Shown here piece after piece: positions 1-8,421 of a stretch of DNA of 64,000 nt. How positions within the stretch are numbered: position 1 is the first letter of the stretch; each line of letters opens with the position of its first letter. A program made the position numbers and the translations under genes. Source of the stretch: an uncultured Aquimarina sp. (lineage in GTDB: Bacteria > Bacteroidota > Bacteroidia > Flavobacteriales > Flavobacteriaceae). The DNA lies in contig CANMLG010000023.1 of the NCBI GenBank assembly GCA_947498765.1, positions 62,001-126,000 of the forward strand. Direction: 5' to 3'. Below the pieces are notes generated by a model, which saw nothing but the letters and a program-made list of their open reading frames with translations, was not told the origin of the DNA and ran no database searches.

Positions 1-913
1 CTAGAAAGTTGACTACAGTTTCCGGATAAAAACCTGCTTCTCTATAACCAGATGATACTTCATTAGTTTTAGGATCAGTCCAATTCAAAGGGAATACTGG
101 AAAACCTAATTTATCACCATCACGCTTACTTAATTTTCCTTTTCCAACAGGTTTAAGTAATAAGGATAAATGTGCAAATTTTGGTGCTTGCCATTCAAAT
201 GCTCTATACAATAAAATATGTAATGCCATGGAGGGTAACCATTCTTCACCACGGATAACATGAGTAATTTCCATTAAATGATCATCAACAATATTGGCTA
301 GGTGATAGGTAGGCATGCCATCACTTTTAAATAATACTTTATCGTCTAATACATTGGTGTCAATAGTAATTGTTCCACGTATTTCATCGTGCATTTCTAA
401 AGTTTCTCCTTCGGGTGTTTTAAAACGAATTACGTATGGATCACCAGCTGCAATTTTCGCCTTAGTTTCTTCTACCGAAAGGCTTAAAGAATTTTTAAGT
501 TTTAAACGATTATGCCAATTATAAATAAATGTTTTGCCTTTAGTTTCATGATCTTTTCTATGTAAATCTAATTCATCGGCAGTATCAAAAGCATAATAGG
601 CATTACCGTTAGCAATTAATTTATCGGCATATTTTTTATATAAACTTTTGCGTTCACTTTGTTTATAGGGACCAAACTTTTCGTTTTTCCCTGGGCCTTC
701 ATCATATGATATACCACACCAATCCAATGCTTCTTTTATATAATTTTCTGCGCCTTCAACAAAACGGGTTTGATCGGTATCTTCAATGCGTAATACAAAA
801 GTTCCGTTGTGTTTTTTGGCAAATAGATAATTATACAAAGCAGTACGTAAGCCTCCAATATGTAAAGGTCCAGTTGGACTAGGAGCAAAGCGAACTCTAA
901 CAGGTGTAGACAT
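1..913 (-). CDS. gltX: glutamyl-tRNA synthetase, 3' end outside window
   Basis: This gene charges tRNA-Glu with glutamate in the cytoplasm (class I aminoacyl-tRNA synthetase). Translating the minus strand from the ATG at 911-913 gives a product opening [20 protein letters not shown], which carries the HIGH-type signature (HIGG at about residue 18). Further along are the DTDQTR segment and the KMSKS-equivalent KLSKRDG near residue 259. About 304 codons are present; the anticodon-binding C-terminal part lies beyond base 1. The gene diverges from the DUF4175 gene across a 188-bp gap. The start is chosen because it begins right before the conserved N-terminal strand. Discrimination between tRNA-Glu only and non-discriminating enzymes is not possible from what is visible. 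Confidence 0.95.
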   Translation of the reverse strand, partial: MSTPVRVRFAPSPTGPLHIGGLRTALYNYLFAKKHNGTFVLRIEDTDQTRFVEGAENYIKEALDWCGISYDEGPGKNEKFGPYKQSERKSLYKKYADKLIANGNAYYAFDTADELDLHRKDHETKGKTFIYNWHNRLKLKNSLSLSVEETKAKIAAGDPYVIRFKTPEGETLEMHDEIRGTITIDTNVLDDKVLFKSDGMPTYHLANIVDDHLMEITHVIRGEEWLPSMALHILLYRAFEWQAPKFAHLSLLLKPVGKGKLSKRDGDKLGFPVFPLNWTDPKTNEVSSGYREAGFYPETVVNFL

Positions 914-1101
914 AATAAAAGTTTTTTGGCAAATATACTATAGTTGTGTTAATTGATAGGATTTGAAATGGAACATTTGAAGCCTTTTTACAGCTTTATT
1001 TTATGACATATTTATGGGTTTTAAGGTGTCTTTAAAGTGAGTTTTCATTTTTTCTATGTTCTAAGCTTATTTGTGTAAATTTATAGTTCTAAGAATTTCG
1101 T

Positions 1102-4100
1102 ATGTCAGATAATTTAAATATCATTCTAAAAAAGCTTACTAGCTTTATAAAGCGTTATTATATTAACGAATTAATTAAAGGAACACTCCTTTTTTTAGCC
1201 ATTGGTTTGGTTTATTTTTTAGTAGTGCTATTGTTGGAAAATTTCCTTTGGTTGTCTACTCAAGGTAGAAGAATTTTGTTTTGGACCTTTATAGGAATAG
1301 AGGGGCTTTTGTTTGTTAAGTTTATTGGTATATCCTTAGCAAAATTGGCCAAATTTGGAAAGCGTATTTCAAGTATAGAAGCTTCCAAGATTATAGGAAA
1401 TCATTTTCCTGAAATAAAGGATCAATTAGTCAATCTACTTCAGTTAAGTTCCAATGATCAAAAATCGGAATTGCTCGAAGCTAGTATTGCCCAAAAATCT
1501 GCACAATTATCGCCTATACCTTTTAATTTGGCGATCAATTTTAAAAAGAGTTTTTCATATGCTAAGTACGCTTTAATCCCAGTGGTAGCTTTTTTACTTT
1601 TTACTTTAGTAAACGGAAAAGATTGGTTTGGTAAAAGTTTTACTCGCGTAGTAAATTACAATACGGCATATGAGCCACCAGCACCATTTCATTTTAAAAT
1701 TTTAAATGAATCTATTTCGGTTATACAACAGCAGGATTTTACATTAAATGTAACCACTAACGGAAGTATAGTTCCAAATCAAGTAGCTATTAATTATGCG
1801 AATGAAACTTATTTTTTAAAGAAAAAGGGACATAACCAATTTTCGTATACATTTAAAAATCCTATTAATGATATTCCTTTTAGGCTTACTTCGGGTGATG
1901 AAAGTAGCCGAGAGTATAATTTATTGGTTAATGCAGCACCGAGTATTAATAAATTTAAAATGATTGTTAAAGCGCCTTGGCATGTAAAGCAAAAAGAAAA
2001 AACTTATGATAATACAGGGAATGCCATTGTTGCCGAAGGTTCAACAATAAGTTGGTATATACGTTCGGCTAATGCAAATAATGTCCGATTTACAGCGGAA
2101 GAAAAGCAAGAAATTTTTAAAAAGAATATAGCCGATTTTAATTTCGAAAAGAAGATCTCCAATACATTCGATTATCAAATTACCACTTCAAATAAATATG
2201 TTGAGGAGTATGAAAAATTAGCTTTTTCAATTGATGTAATAAAGGATAAATCTCCAACTATTGCAGTACAATCAACTATAGATACAACAAAGATAAATAC
2301 ACAATTATTTTATGGTCAAGTATCAGATGATTATGGGTTACGTAAATTAGAAGTGGTCTATTTTAAGCAAGATGATCCAGAGCAAATAAAGCGATATGAT
2401 CTAGCTATTCAAAAGGCTACATTTTCAGAATTTACATATCAATTTCCGAATCAACTCGACTTAGAAGATGCCACCAGTTATTCCTTTTATTTTGAAGTTT
2501 TTGATAATGATAGTTTCAATGGATCAAAATCTAGTAAAAGCGAAACCTATAATTACAGGAAATTATCAAAGGTTGAAGCCGAACAATCGGAGTTTAAAAA
2601 TGAGCAACAGCAATTAGATCAATTCTCAAAATCATTGGATCAATTTCAAAAATCTGACTTAGATTTAGAATCCTTTTCAAAATTACAAAAGCAAAAGAAT
2701 TCACTTTCGTTTAAAGAAAAACAGAAGTTGTCTGATGTGCTAGAAAAACAATCCAAACAACAAAAATCATTAGATAAGCTTTCAGAAAAATTAAAGAAGA
2801 CCCTAGATAAGTTAGATGAGAATAAAAATTCTGAAGCTATAAAAGAACAGCTAGAGCGTACCAAAAAAGAGTTAGAAAAGAACAAAAAATTAATAGATGA
2901 AATTAAAAAAGCCTTAGAAAAGTTAAGCCCTAAAGAGCTTCAGGAAAAGGTAGATGAATTACAGAAAGATAACAAAAAGCTTAAAAAGAATTTAAGTCAA
3001 ATATTAGAATTAACTAAGCGCCATTATGTAATAGATAAGCATCAGCGTATTGTTCAAATGCTTGAATTACTTTCGGACAAAGAATCAAAGTTAGCCGATA
3101 GTGTTGATCCTTTAGAGAAAGAAAAGCAGGTCCAAATTAATAGTGAATGGAAAATTATTCAAGATGAATTAAATGATTTAAGAAGACATAATTTGGAATT
3201 AAAAAAGCCAATGAAGTTAGATGACGATCCTGCTTATGAAGAAGCCATAAAAAAAGAATTAGACGCAGCGCTTAATGAATTGGATAAAAGCAATAATTCA
3301 GAAGCCACAAAAAAGCAGAAAACAGCAGCAACGATGCTAAAAAATTTAGCTGATAAAATGTCATCAGAGGCCGGTGGCGGAGGCGGAGGAGATATGGAAC
3401 AGCTTGAGGAAGATTTAGAAATGCTAAGACAAATACTTGATAACTTAGTATTATTTTCTTTGAATCAAGAAGACACCATGAATTCATTTAGAAAAAGTAC
3501 TTCAAATGATCCTAATTACTCAAATCATGTACGTAGACAAAATGTACTACGAGAGCATTTTGAACATATTGATGATAGTTTGTTTGCTGTATCCTCTCGT
3601 AATCCCAAAATGGGTTTAGAAATAAATGATTTAATATCAGATATTGATTACGATATAGCATTAGCTTTAGATAAAATTACCGATAATCACACAGGACAAG
3701 GAGTAACAAGTTTACAATTTGCCGTAACACATTCGAATGATTTAGCACTGCTTTTGTCTAAATCATTACAAGAAATGGATCAGCAATCAAAGCCTGGTAA
3801 ATCGGGAGAAAGTAAGAAAAAAAATAATGGATTTCAATTACCAGATATTATAAAAAAACAAGAGTCTTTAAATAAAGCGATAGAGCAGATGTTACAGTCA
3901 CAACAAAAGCAAGCTGGTGATTCAAAAAAAGAACAATCTGGTGGAGAAAAAAAGCCGGGTGATAAAGGAGAATCTGGAGAGCAGGGAGAAAAAGGAAAAG
4001 AAGGAGACAAAGGTGAAGATGGTGATAAAGGAAAAGATGGCAAGTCAGGTGAAAATGGCGAGAAAGGCGAGAATGGTAAATCTGGAAAAGGAGAAGGAAA

Positions 4101-4776
4101 AGGCGGAGAAGGTCAAGGAGAAAGTGGTGATGGGGAAAGTGGAAAGGGAAAGGGAAAAGGAAAAAATGGAAAGCAAGGAAATCAACCTGGTGAAGGTGAA
4201 GAGGGAAAAGAAGGAAAGGGAGATAAGGGAAAAAATGGGAAAGATGGAGATGGAAAAAATGGAAAGCAAGGTGATGGAAAAAATGGAAAAGAAGGTAAGG
4301 GTAAAGATGGAAAGAAAGGAAAAGGAACTGGAGGTAATGGTGAGCAAGGAGAGCCAGGTGATGATGAATCCGATTATGAGCAATTATTCGAAATATATAA
4401 ACAGCAGCAAGATTTAAGAAATCAACTAGAAGATAAAATGAGAGAAGATGGTATTGCACCAAATGAAAAAAGAATTTTGGATCAAATGGAACAAGTTGAA
4501 GATGATTTATTAGAACGTGGATTTACTGAAGAAACTATGAAACGAATGATCGATTTGAAGCACCAATTATTTAAATTGGATAAGGCACAATTTCAACAAG
4601 GGAAAGATAACAAGCGTAAGAGTACTACAAACAAAAAAGAATTTGAAGCTATAAAAGTAAGTACACCAGAACAGATAAAACAATATTTTAATACTACTGA
4701 AATATTAAACAGACAAGTACTACCTTTGCAGCCTGAATTTAAGAAGCGAGTACAAGAATATTTTCTTGAAAAGTAA
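1102..4776 (+). CDS. DUF4175-family membrane protein with collagen-like tract
   Basis: A 1224-residue protein matching the general plan of DUF4175 proteins of Bacteroidota, whose function is not established. Three hydrophobic segments are visible near residues 26-47, 57-80 and 152-171. A large, probably periplasmic beta-rich part follows, then long charged coiled-coil segments (about 485-700). After a Gly-rich hinge (about 758-764) and another helical part comes a strongly biased Gly/Lys/Glu/Asp tract at about 947-1086. The C-terminal helical end is again ordinary. The gene is followed by ybeY after 17 bp, so the two are probably cotranscribed with mnmG. The low-complexity tract makes the coding strand almost purely purine there, which explains long spurious reverse-strand ORFs. 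Family call from recognition of the N-terminal pattern and gene order; role unknown. Confidence 0.82.
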   Translation: MSDNLNIILKKLTSFIKRYYINELIKGTLLFLAIGLVYFLVVLLLENFLWLSTQGRRILFWTFIGIEGLLFVKFIGISLAKLAKFGKRISSIEASKIIGNHFPEIKDQLVNLLQLSSNDQKSELLEASIAQKSAQLSPIPFNLAINFKKSFSYAKYALIPVVAFLLFTLVNGKDWFGKSFTRVVNYNTAYEPPAPFHFKILNESISVIQQQDFTLNVTTNGSIVPNQVAINYANETYFLKKKGHNQFSYTFKNPINDIPFRLTSGDESSREYNLLVNAAPSINKFKMIVKAPWHVKQKEKTYDNTGNAIVAEGSTISWYIRSANANNVRFTAEEKQEIFKKNIADFNFEKKISNTFDYQITTSNKYVEEYEKLAFSIDVIKDKSPTIAVQSTIDTTKINTQLFYGQVSDDYGLRKLEVVYFKQDDPEQIKRYDLAIQKATFSEFTYQFPNQLDLEDATSYSFYFEVFDNDSFNGSKSSKSETYNYRKLSKVEAEQSEFKNEQQQLDQFSKSLDQFQKSDLDLESFSKLQKQKNSLSFKEKQKLSDVLEKQSKQQKSLDKLSEKLKKTLDKLDENKNSEAIKEQLERTKKELEKNKKLIDEIKKALEKLSPKELQEKVDELQKDNKKLKKNLSQILELTKRHYVIDKHQRIVQMLELLSDKESKLADSVDPLEKEKQVQINSEWKIIQDELNDLRRHNLELKKPMKLDDDPAYEEAIKKELDAALNELDKSNNSEATKKQKTAATMLKNLADKMSSEAGGGGGGDMEQLEEDLEMLRQILDNLVLFSLNQEDTMNSFRKSTSNDPNYSNHVRRQNVLREHFEHIDDSLFAVSSRNPKMGLEINDLISDIDYDIALALDKITDNHTGQGVTSLQFAVTHSNDLALLLSKSLQEMDQQSKPGKSGESKKKNNGFQLPDIIKKQESLNKAIEQMLQSQQKQAGDSKKEQSGGEKKPGDKGESGEQGEKGKEGDKGEDGDKGKDGKSGENGEKGENGKSGKGEGKGGEGQGESGDGESGKGKGKGKNGKQGNQPGEGEEGKEGKGDKGKNGKDGDGKNGKQGDGKNGKEGKGKDGKKGKGTGGNGEQGEPGDDESDYEQLFEIYKQQQDLRNQLEDKMREDGIAPNEKRILDQMEQVEDDLLERGFTEETMKRMIDLKHQLFKLDKAQFQQGKDNKRKSTTNKKEFEAIKVSTPEQIKQYFNTTEILNRQVLPLQPEFKKRVQEYFLEK
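3940..4359 (+). repeat. collagen-like Gly-X-Y, polypurine tract inside the DUF4175 gene
   Basis: About 140 codons in which Gly recurs at every third position for long runs (GEKGENGKSG, GDKGKDGKSG and similar) with Lys, Glu, Asp, Asn and Gln filling the other positions. The DNA is a nearly uninterrupted purine strand built of GGA, AAA, GAA and GAT codons. Proline is scarce (about three residues), unlike animal collagen. Whether it trimerises is unknown. Confidence 0.8.
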
Positions 4777-4793
4777 CTAGTATAAAGCGTGTA

Positions 4794-5213
4794 ATGATAG
4801 TATTTAATTTTAATGAAGTAGGCTTTGATTTTAATGAAGATGAGCACAGGTCTTGGTTGCAAAAGGTGATTATTTCTGAGAATAAAAGCGAAGGTGAAAT
4901 TAATTATATATTTTGTAACGATGATTATCTCCTTGACTTGAATAAGCAATTTTTAGACCATGATACTTTAACAGATATTATCACTTTTGACAATACTTTA
5001 GGATCACTGCTCGGAGCTGATATTTTTATATCAACCGAAAGAGTAGCCGATAATGCCAAAGACTTTAAGGTTAGTTTTGATGAAGAATTGCGCAGAGTGC
5101 TTGTACATGGTGTGCTTCATTTATGTGGTTATAAAGATAAATCTGATTCAGATCAAGAGTTAATGACGAATAAAGAAAATGAAAAGATGCATATGTTCCA
5201 CGTGGAACTTTAA
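4794..5213 (+). CDS. ybeY: endoribonuclease YbeY, rRNA maturation factor
   Basis: A 139-residue YbeY/UPF0054 protein, a zinc-dependent endoribonuclease involved in 16S rRNA 3'-end maturation and ribosome quality control. The diagnostic metal motif H-x3-H-x5-H is visible as HGVLHLCGYKD near residues 103-113, preceded by the typical TDIITFD segment. Length is normal for the family. It lies 17 bp after the DUF4175 gene and 124 bp before mnmG. The last codons (MFHVEL) and the stop region are formed by a perfect-core parS palindrome (5194-5209), so the C-terminal residues are dictated by a DNA site. Start is the ATG at 4794. Confidence 0.95.
   Translation: MIVFNFNEVGFDFNEDEHRSWLQKVIISENKSEGEINYIFCNDDYLLDLNKQFLDHDTLTDIITFDNTLGSLLGADIFISTERVADNAKDFKVSFDEELRRVLVHGVLHLCGYKDKSDSDQELMTNKENEKMHMFHVEL
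5194..5209. other. parS site 1 (ParB-binding centromere element), overlaps ybeY end
   Basis: The 16-mer TGTTCCACGTGGAACT contains the 14-bp palindrome GTTCCACGTGGAAC. This fits the chromosomal parS form TGTTnCACGTGnAACA known from many phyla, with 15 of 16 positions. It is translated as part of YbeY. No parA or parB gene lies in the window, so function is inferred from sequence match and clustering. Confidence 0.85.
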
Positions 5214-5230
5214 TAATTTTCATAATCAAG

Positions 5231-5246
5231 TGTTCCACGTGGAACA
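5231..5246. other. parS site 2, perfect 16-bp palindrome
   Basis: TGTTCCACGTGGAACA, a complete match to the parS form, in the ybeY-mnmG gap. Its centre is 37 bp from that of site 1. Confidence 0.9.
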
Positions 5247-5272
5247 GTGTAATTTTTAATATAAATATATAA

Positions 5273-5288
5273 CGTTCCACGTGGAACG
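5273..5288. other. parS site 3
   Basis: CGTTCCACGTGGAACG: the 14-bp core is intact and the outer pair is C-G instead of T-A, so the 16-mer is still a perfect palindrome. Centre is 42 bp from site 2. Confidence 0.87.
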
Positions 5289-5310
5289 TTTTTATATAAT
5301 GTCAATGCCA

Positions 5311-5326
5311 CGTTCCACGTGGAACA
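5311..5326. other. parS site 4, just upstream of mnmG
   Basis: CGTTCCACGTGGAACA, intact 14-bp core, centre 38 bp from site 3 and ending 11 bp before the mnmG start codon. ParB occupancy here could interfere with mnmG translation-start-proximal transcription; this is inference. Confidence 0.87.
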
Positions 5327-5337
5327 ATATATAAATT

Positions 5338-7209
5338 ATGTTTGGACAAGAGTATGATGTAATAGTAGTTGGTGCTGGTCACGCAGGGAGTGAAGCAGCA
5401 GCAGCAGCAGCAAATATGGGATGTAGTACTTTGTTGATTACAATGAATCTACAGAACATTGCTCAAATGAGTTGTAATCCTGCTATGGGTGGTATAGCAA
5501 AAGGACAAATTGTTAGAGAGATTGATGCCATTGGTGGATACAGTGGAATCATAAGTGACCTTTCGGCTATCCAGTTCAAAATGTTGAACAAGTCAAAAGG
5601 ACCTGCTATGTGGAGTCCACGTGTGCAATCTGACAGAATGCGTTTTGCCGAAGAGTGGCGCCTGAAATTAGAAGCTACAGAAAATTTGGATTTCTATCAA
5701 GAAATGGTATCGGGATTGATAGTTGAAAATGGAAAGGTGTGTGGCGTTAAAACTACACTTGGAATTGAAGTTAGAGCAAAGTCCGTTGTGTTAACTAATG
5801 GTACTTTTTTGAATGGTCTAATTCATATTGGTGAAAAACAATTTGGTGGAGGTAGAGCTGGTGAAAGAGCTGCTACAGGAATAACTGAACAATTAGTTGA
5901 TTTAGGTTTTGAATCAGGTAGAATGAAAACAGGAACACCCCCGAGAGTGGATGGTCGTTCTTTGGATTTTTCTAAAATGATCGAACAGCCAGGTGATATG
6001 AATCCTGAAAAGTTTAGTTATTCAAATGCTACAAGGGTTTTAAAAGAACAGCGTTCATGTCATATGACCTACACTTCAAATTTAGTACATGATTTATTAC
6101 GAGAAGGCTTTGATCGTTCACCAATGTTCAATGGCGCTATAAAAAGTTTAGGGCCTCGTTATTGCCCATCCATTGAAGATAAAATAAATCGTTTTGCAGA
6201 TAAAGATCGTCATCAATTATTTGTTGAGCCCGAAGGTTGGAATACTTGTGAGGTATACGTAAATGGTTTTTCAACATCTCTGCCCGAGGATGTACAATTT
6301 AAAGCATTACGCTCGGTAGTTGGTTTTGAAAATGTAAAATTCTTTAGACCGGGTTATGCCATCGAATATGATTATTTTCCACCCACACAGTTAACACATA
6401 CTTTAGAAACTAAATTAATTTCGGGACTATTTTTTGCTGGTCAAATTAATGGAACTACAGGTTATGAAGAAGCAGCTTCTCAAGGTTTAATGGCAGGGAT
6501 AAATGCTGCGTTAAAAGTAAAAGAACAAGATCCATTTATACTAACACGTAGTGAAGCCTATATAGGTGTGTTAATCGATGATTTAATTACAAAAGGAACC
6601 GAAGAACCTTATCGTATGTTTACTTCGCGTGCAGAGTACCGTACTTTGCTTAGACAGGATAATGCCGACTTCCGTTTAACTCCATTATCTCATAAAATTG
6701 GATTAGCGTCCGAGGATAGATTGCGTGCTATGGAAATAAAGAAAAACAAATCTAATGCCTTTATTAGCTTTTTGAAAAAGACGAGTATTTCGGAAAAGGA
6801 TGCGAATCCAATTTTAGAAGAAAAAGGATCTTCGGTAATGAAGCATAGTGATAAAATATTTAAAGTATTGTCACGTCCACAAATTGCTTTATCCGATATA
6901 AGTCAAGTTGATATTATAAAAGATTACATCGAAGAAAATGAATTGAATCAAGAAATTCTTGATCAAGCAGAAATTCAAGTGAAGTATTCGGGCTATATAG
7001 ATAAGGAAAAAAATAATGCAGATAAATTGTCACGTTTGGAGCATGTAAAGATTCCTGCAGACTTTGATTATAAAAAATTAAAATCATTATCGTACGAAGC
7101 TGGCGAAAAAATGAGTAAAATACGCCCTGCAACTATTGCACAAGCTTCACGAATTAGTGGAGTGTCTCCAAGTGATATTTCAGTTTTGTTAGTTTATTTA
7201 GGGAGGTAA
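5338..7209 (+). CDS. mnmG: tRNA uridine-5-carboxymethylaminomethyl modification enzyme MnmG
   Basis: A 623-residue FAD-dependent protein that works with MnmE to build cmnm5U34 at the wobble position of several tRNAs. The N-terminal dinucleotide-binding motif GAGHAGSEAA (residues 12-21) and the downstream MGGIAKGQIVREIDA and GRAGERAATGI stretches are those of GidA/MnmG. The length is normal, and the C-terminal helical MnmE-interaction domain ends with the usual conserved ASRISGVSPSDISVLLVYL. The gene is preceded by four parS copies; mnmG (gidA) is classically found close to replication origins and partition loci, which fits. Likely cotranscribed with ybeY upstream unless a promoter lies among the parS sites. 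Confidence 0.97.
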   Translation: MFGQEYDVIVVGAGHAGSEAAAAAANMGCSTLLITMNLQNIAQMSCNPAMGGIAKGQIVREIDAIGGYSGIISDLSAIQFKMLNKSKGPAMWSPRVQSDRMRFAEEWRLKLEATENLDFYQEMVSGLIVENGKVCGVKTTLGIEVRAKSVVLTNGTFLNGLIHIGEKQFGGGRAGERAATGITEQLVDLGFESGRMKTGTPPRVDGRSLDFSKMIEQPGDMNPEKFSYSNATRVLKEQRSCHMTYTSNLVHDLLREGFDRSPMFNGAIKSLGPRYCPSIEDKINRFADKDRHQLFVEPEGWNTCEVYVNGFSTSLPEDVQFKALRSVVGFENVKFFRPGYAIEYDYFPPTQLTHTLETKLISGLFFAGQINGTTGYEEAASQGLMAGINAALKVKEQDPFILTRSEAYIGVLIDDLITKGTEEPYRMFTSRAEYRTLLRQDNADFRLTPLSHKIGLASEDRLRAMEIKKNKSNAFISFLKKTSISEKDANPILEEKGSSVMKHSDKIFKVLSRPQIALSDISQVDIIKDYIEENELNQEILDQAEIQVKYSGYIDKEKNNADKLSRLEHVKIPADFDYKKLKSLSYEAGEKMSKIRPATIAQASRISGVSPSDISVLLVYLGR

Positions 7210-7259
7210 TTAGTTAAATATTTTTATATTAGAAGTATATAACTAATCAACTATATATA

Positions 7260-8360
7260 ATGGGAATATTTGATTTTTCGAGCTCAAAAAATAGCAACAA
7301 TTCAAATTTTAATAAGTCTGAACTTATTGAATTAGCTAAAACATTGTATCATGAAAACAATCGTGATTTTTCGATTGTGAAAAAAATATTAATCGCCAAT
7401 GGTGTTAAAAGTGATCTTTCAAATTCAATTATTGAAAACTTGAAAGCGCTAAATTCAAAGGAAATTAAAGACTTTGACGATGAATTAAAATCAAGGGGAA
7501 TTGAAAATATTGAGTTTTCACCTAATTCAACTAATAAGAACACTACCACAAAAGAAGAGGTGGACAAGTATATTGGTTATGGGGCTTTTCAAATAGATAG
7601 GGGTAATTTTACTAATGCATTGGAGCTTTTGGATAAAGCTATTGAATTAGATGATAAAGCTACATTGGCATACGCTAACAAAGGAACTTTGTATTCTAAA
7701 CAAGGAGATATGCATAAAGCAGTTTACTTTTTTGATAAGGCTTTAGAATTAAGTCCAGAAAATATTAAAATTCATGAATCTAAAATAACATGTATGTTGG
7801 AAATTTTACCAACTATAGCACAACATAAATTTATCGAATCTTTAAAAGATTGTTTAAAAATAGATAAGAGCAATTTTATGGCTAATATTTATAGCATTCA
7901 ATATTATTTACAAATGAATGATGTAAACAATTGTTTAAAATCGCTTAAAGTTATTTTACCCGAACATTATTCAGATGATTTACTTTTTCATTGTCTACAA
8001 CATACTTTTGCTTTAATTAATGATAAGGATATTGCTTTAAAGGAATTTGATAAATTAGAAGAAGGATTAAATACAAGTGGTAAGTATCGACTTAATTATT
8101 TTAGAGCATTATATTTAAAAGAAATAATGGATTATGAAGAATCAATTGAATTATTTGCTCGACTAAATAATATGAAAGTATTTTCTTGGAATTATTATCA
8201 AATTGCAATAATTAAGAATTTACAGCATAAAATTGATGAATGTTTATTTTTCTTAGCTAAAACATTTGAATTAGATCCTAATTTAAAAGCTGATGCTGCA
8301 GAGTTTCCAGAATTAGAAAACCTTCGATATAATTCTCAATTTATAAAATTAATAAGCTAA
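7260..8360 (+). CDS. tetratricopeptide-repeat protein
   Basis: A 366-residue protein without signal peptide or membrane segment. The N-terminal third is Asn/Ser/Lys-rich and not recognisable; from about residue 100 there are TPR-type helical pairs, clearest at residues 104-175 (YIGYGAFQIDRGNFTNALEL, then AYANKGTLYSKQGDMHKAVY, each closing with an A/P-rich turn). Later repeats are degenerate. Such repeats serve protein-protein contacts; no partner is indicated. It sits between mnmG and a methyltransferase gene, 50 bp after mnmG, and is visibly more AT-rich than either neighbour. The start ATG at 7260 opens MGIFDF. Function unknown. Confidence 0.75.
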   Translation: MGIFDFSSSKNSNNSNFNKSELIELAKTLYHENNRDFSIVKKILIANGVKSDLSNSIIENLKALNSKEIKDFDDELKSRGIENIEFSPNSTNKNTTTKEEVDKYIGYGAFQIDRGNFTNALELLDKAIELDDKATLAYANKGTLYSKQGDMHKAVYFFDKALELSPENIKIHESKITCMLEILPTIAQHKFIESLKDCLKIDKSNFMANIYSIQYYLQMNDVNNCLKSLKVILPEHYSDDLLFHCLQHTFALINDKDIALKEFDKLEEGLNTSGKYRLNYFRALYLKEIMDYEESIELFARLNNMKVFSWNYYQIAIIKNLQHKIDECLFFLAKTFELDPNLKADAAEFPELENLRYNSQFIKLIS

Positions 8361-8399
8361 TTTTTTATTTTATAGATCAACACTTTCTATTTCCAAAAT

Positions 8400-8415
8400 A
8401 GTTCCACGTGGAACA
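8400..8415. other. parS site 5, upstream of methyltransferase gene
   Basis: AGTTCCACGTGGAACA: intact 14-bp core palindrome, about 3.1 kb from the other four copies and ending 6 bp before the ATG at 8422. It lies in the short gap after the TPR gene. Confidence 0.87.
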
Positions 8416-8421
8416 CAGCAT

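Noticed and set aside
3848..4462. A 204-residue reverse-strand ORF plus other long ORFs across the Gly/Lys tract of the DUF4175 gene
   Set aside because: They arise from the purine-only coding strand, which gives no stop codons in other frames; the products are Leu/His/Phe or Ser/Phe low-complexity sequences.
5617..5632. CACGTG within mnmG as a further parS
   Set aside because: Only the central hexamer matches (AGTCCACGTGTGCAAT); the flanking arms are not complementary.
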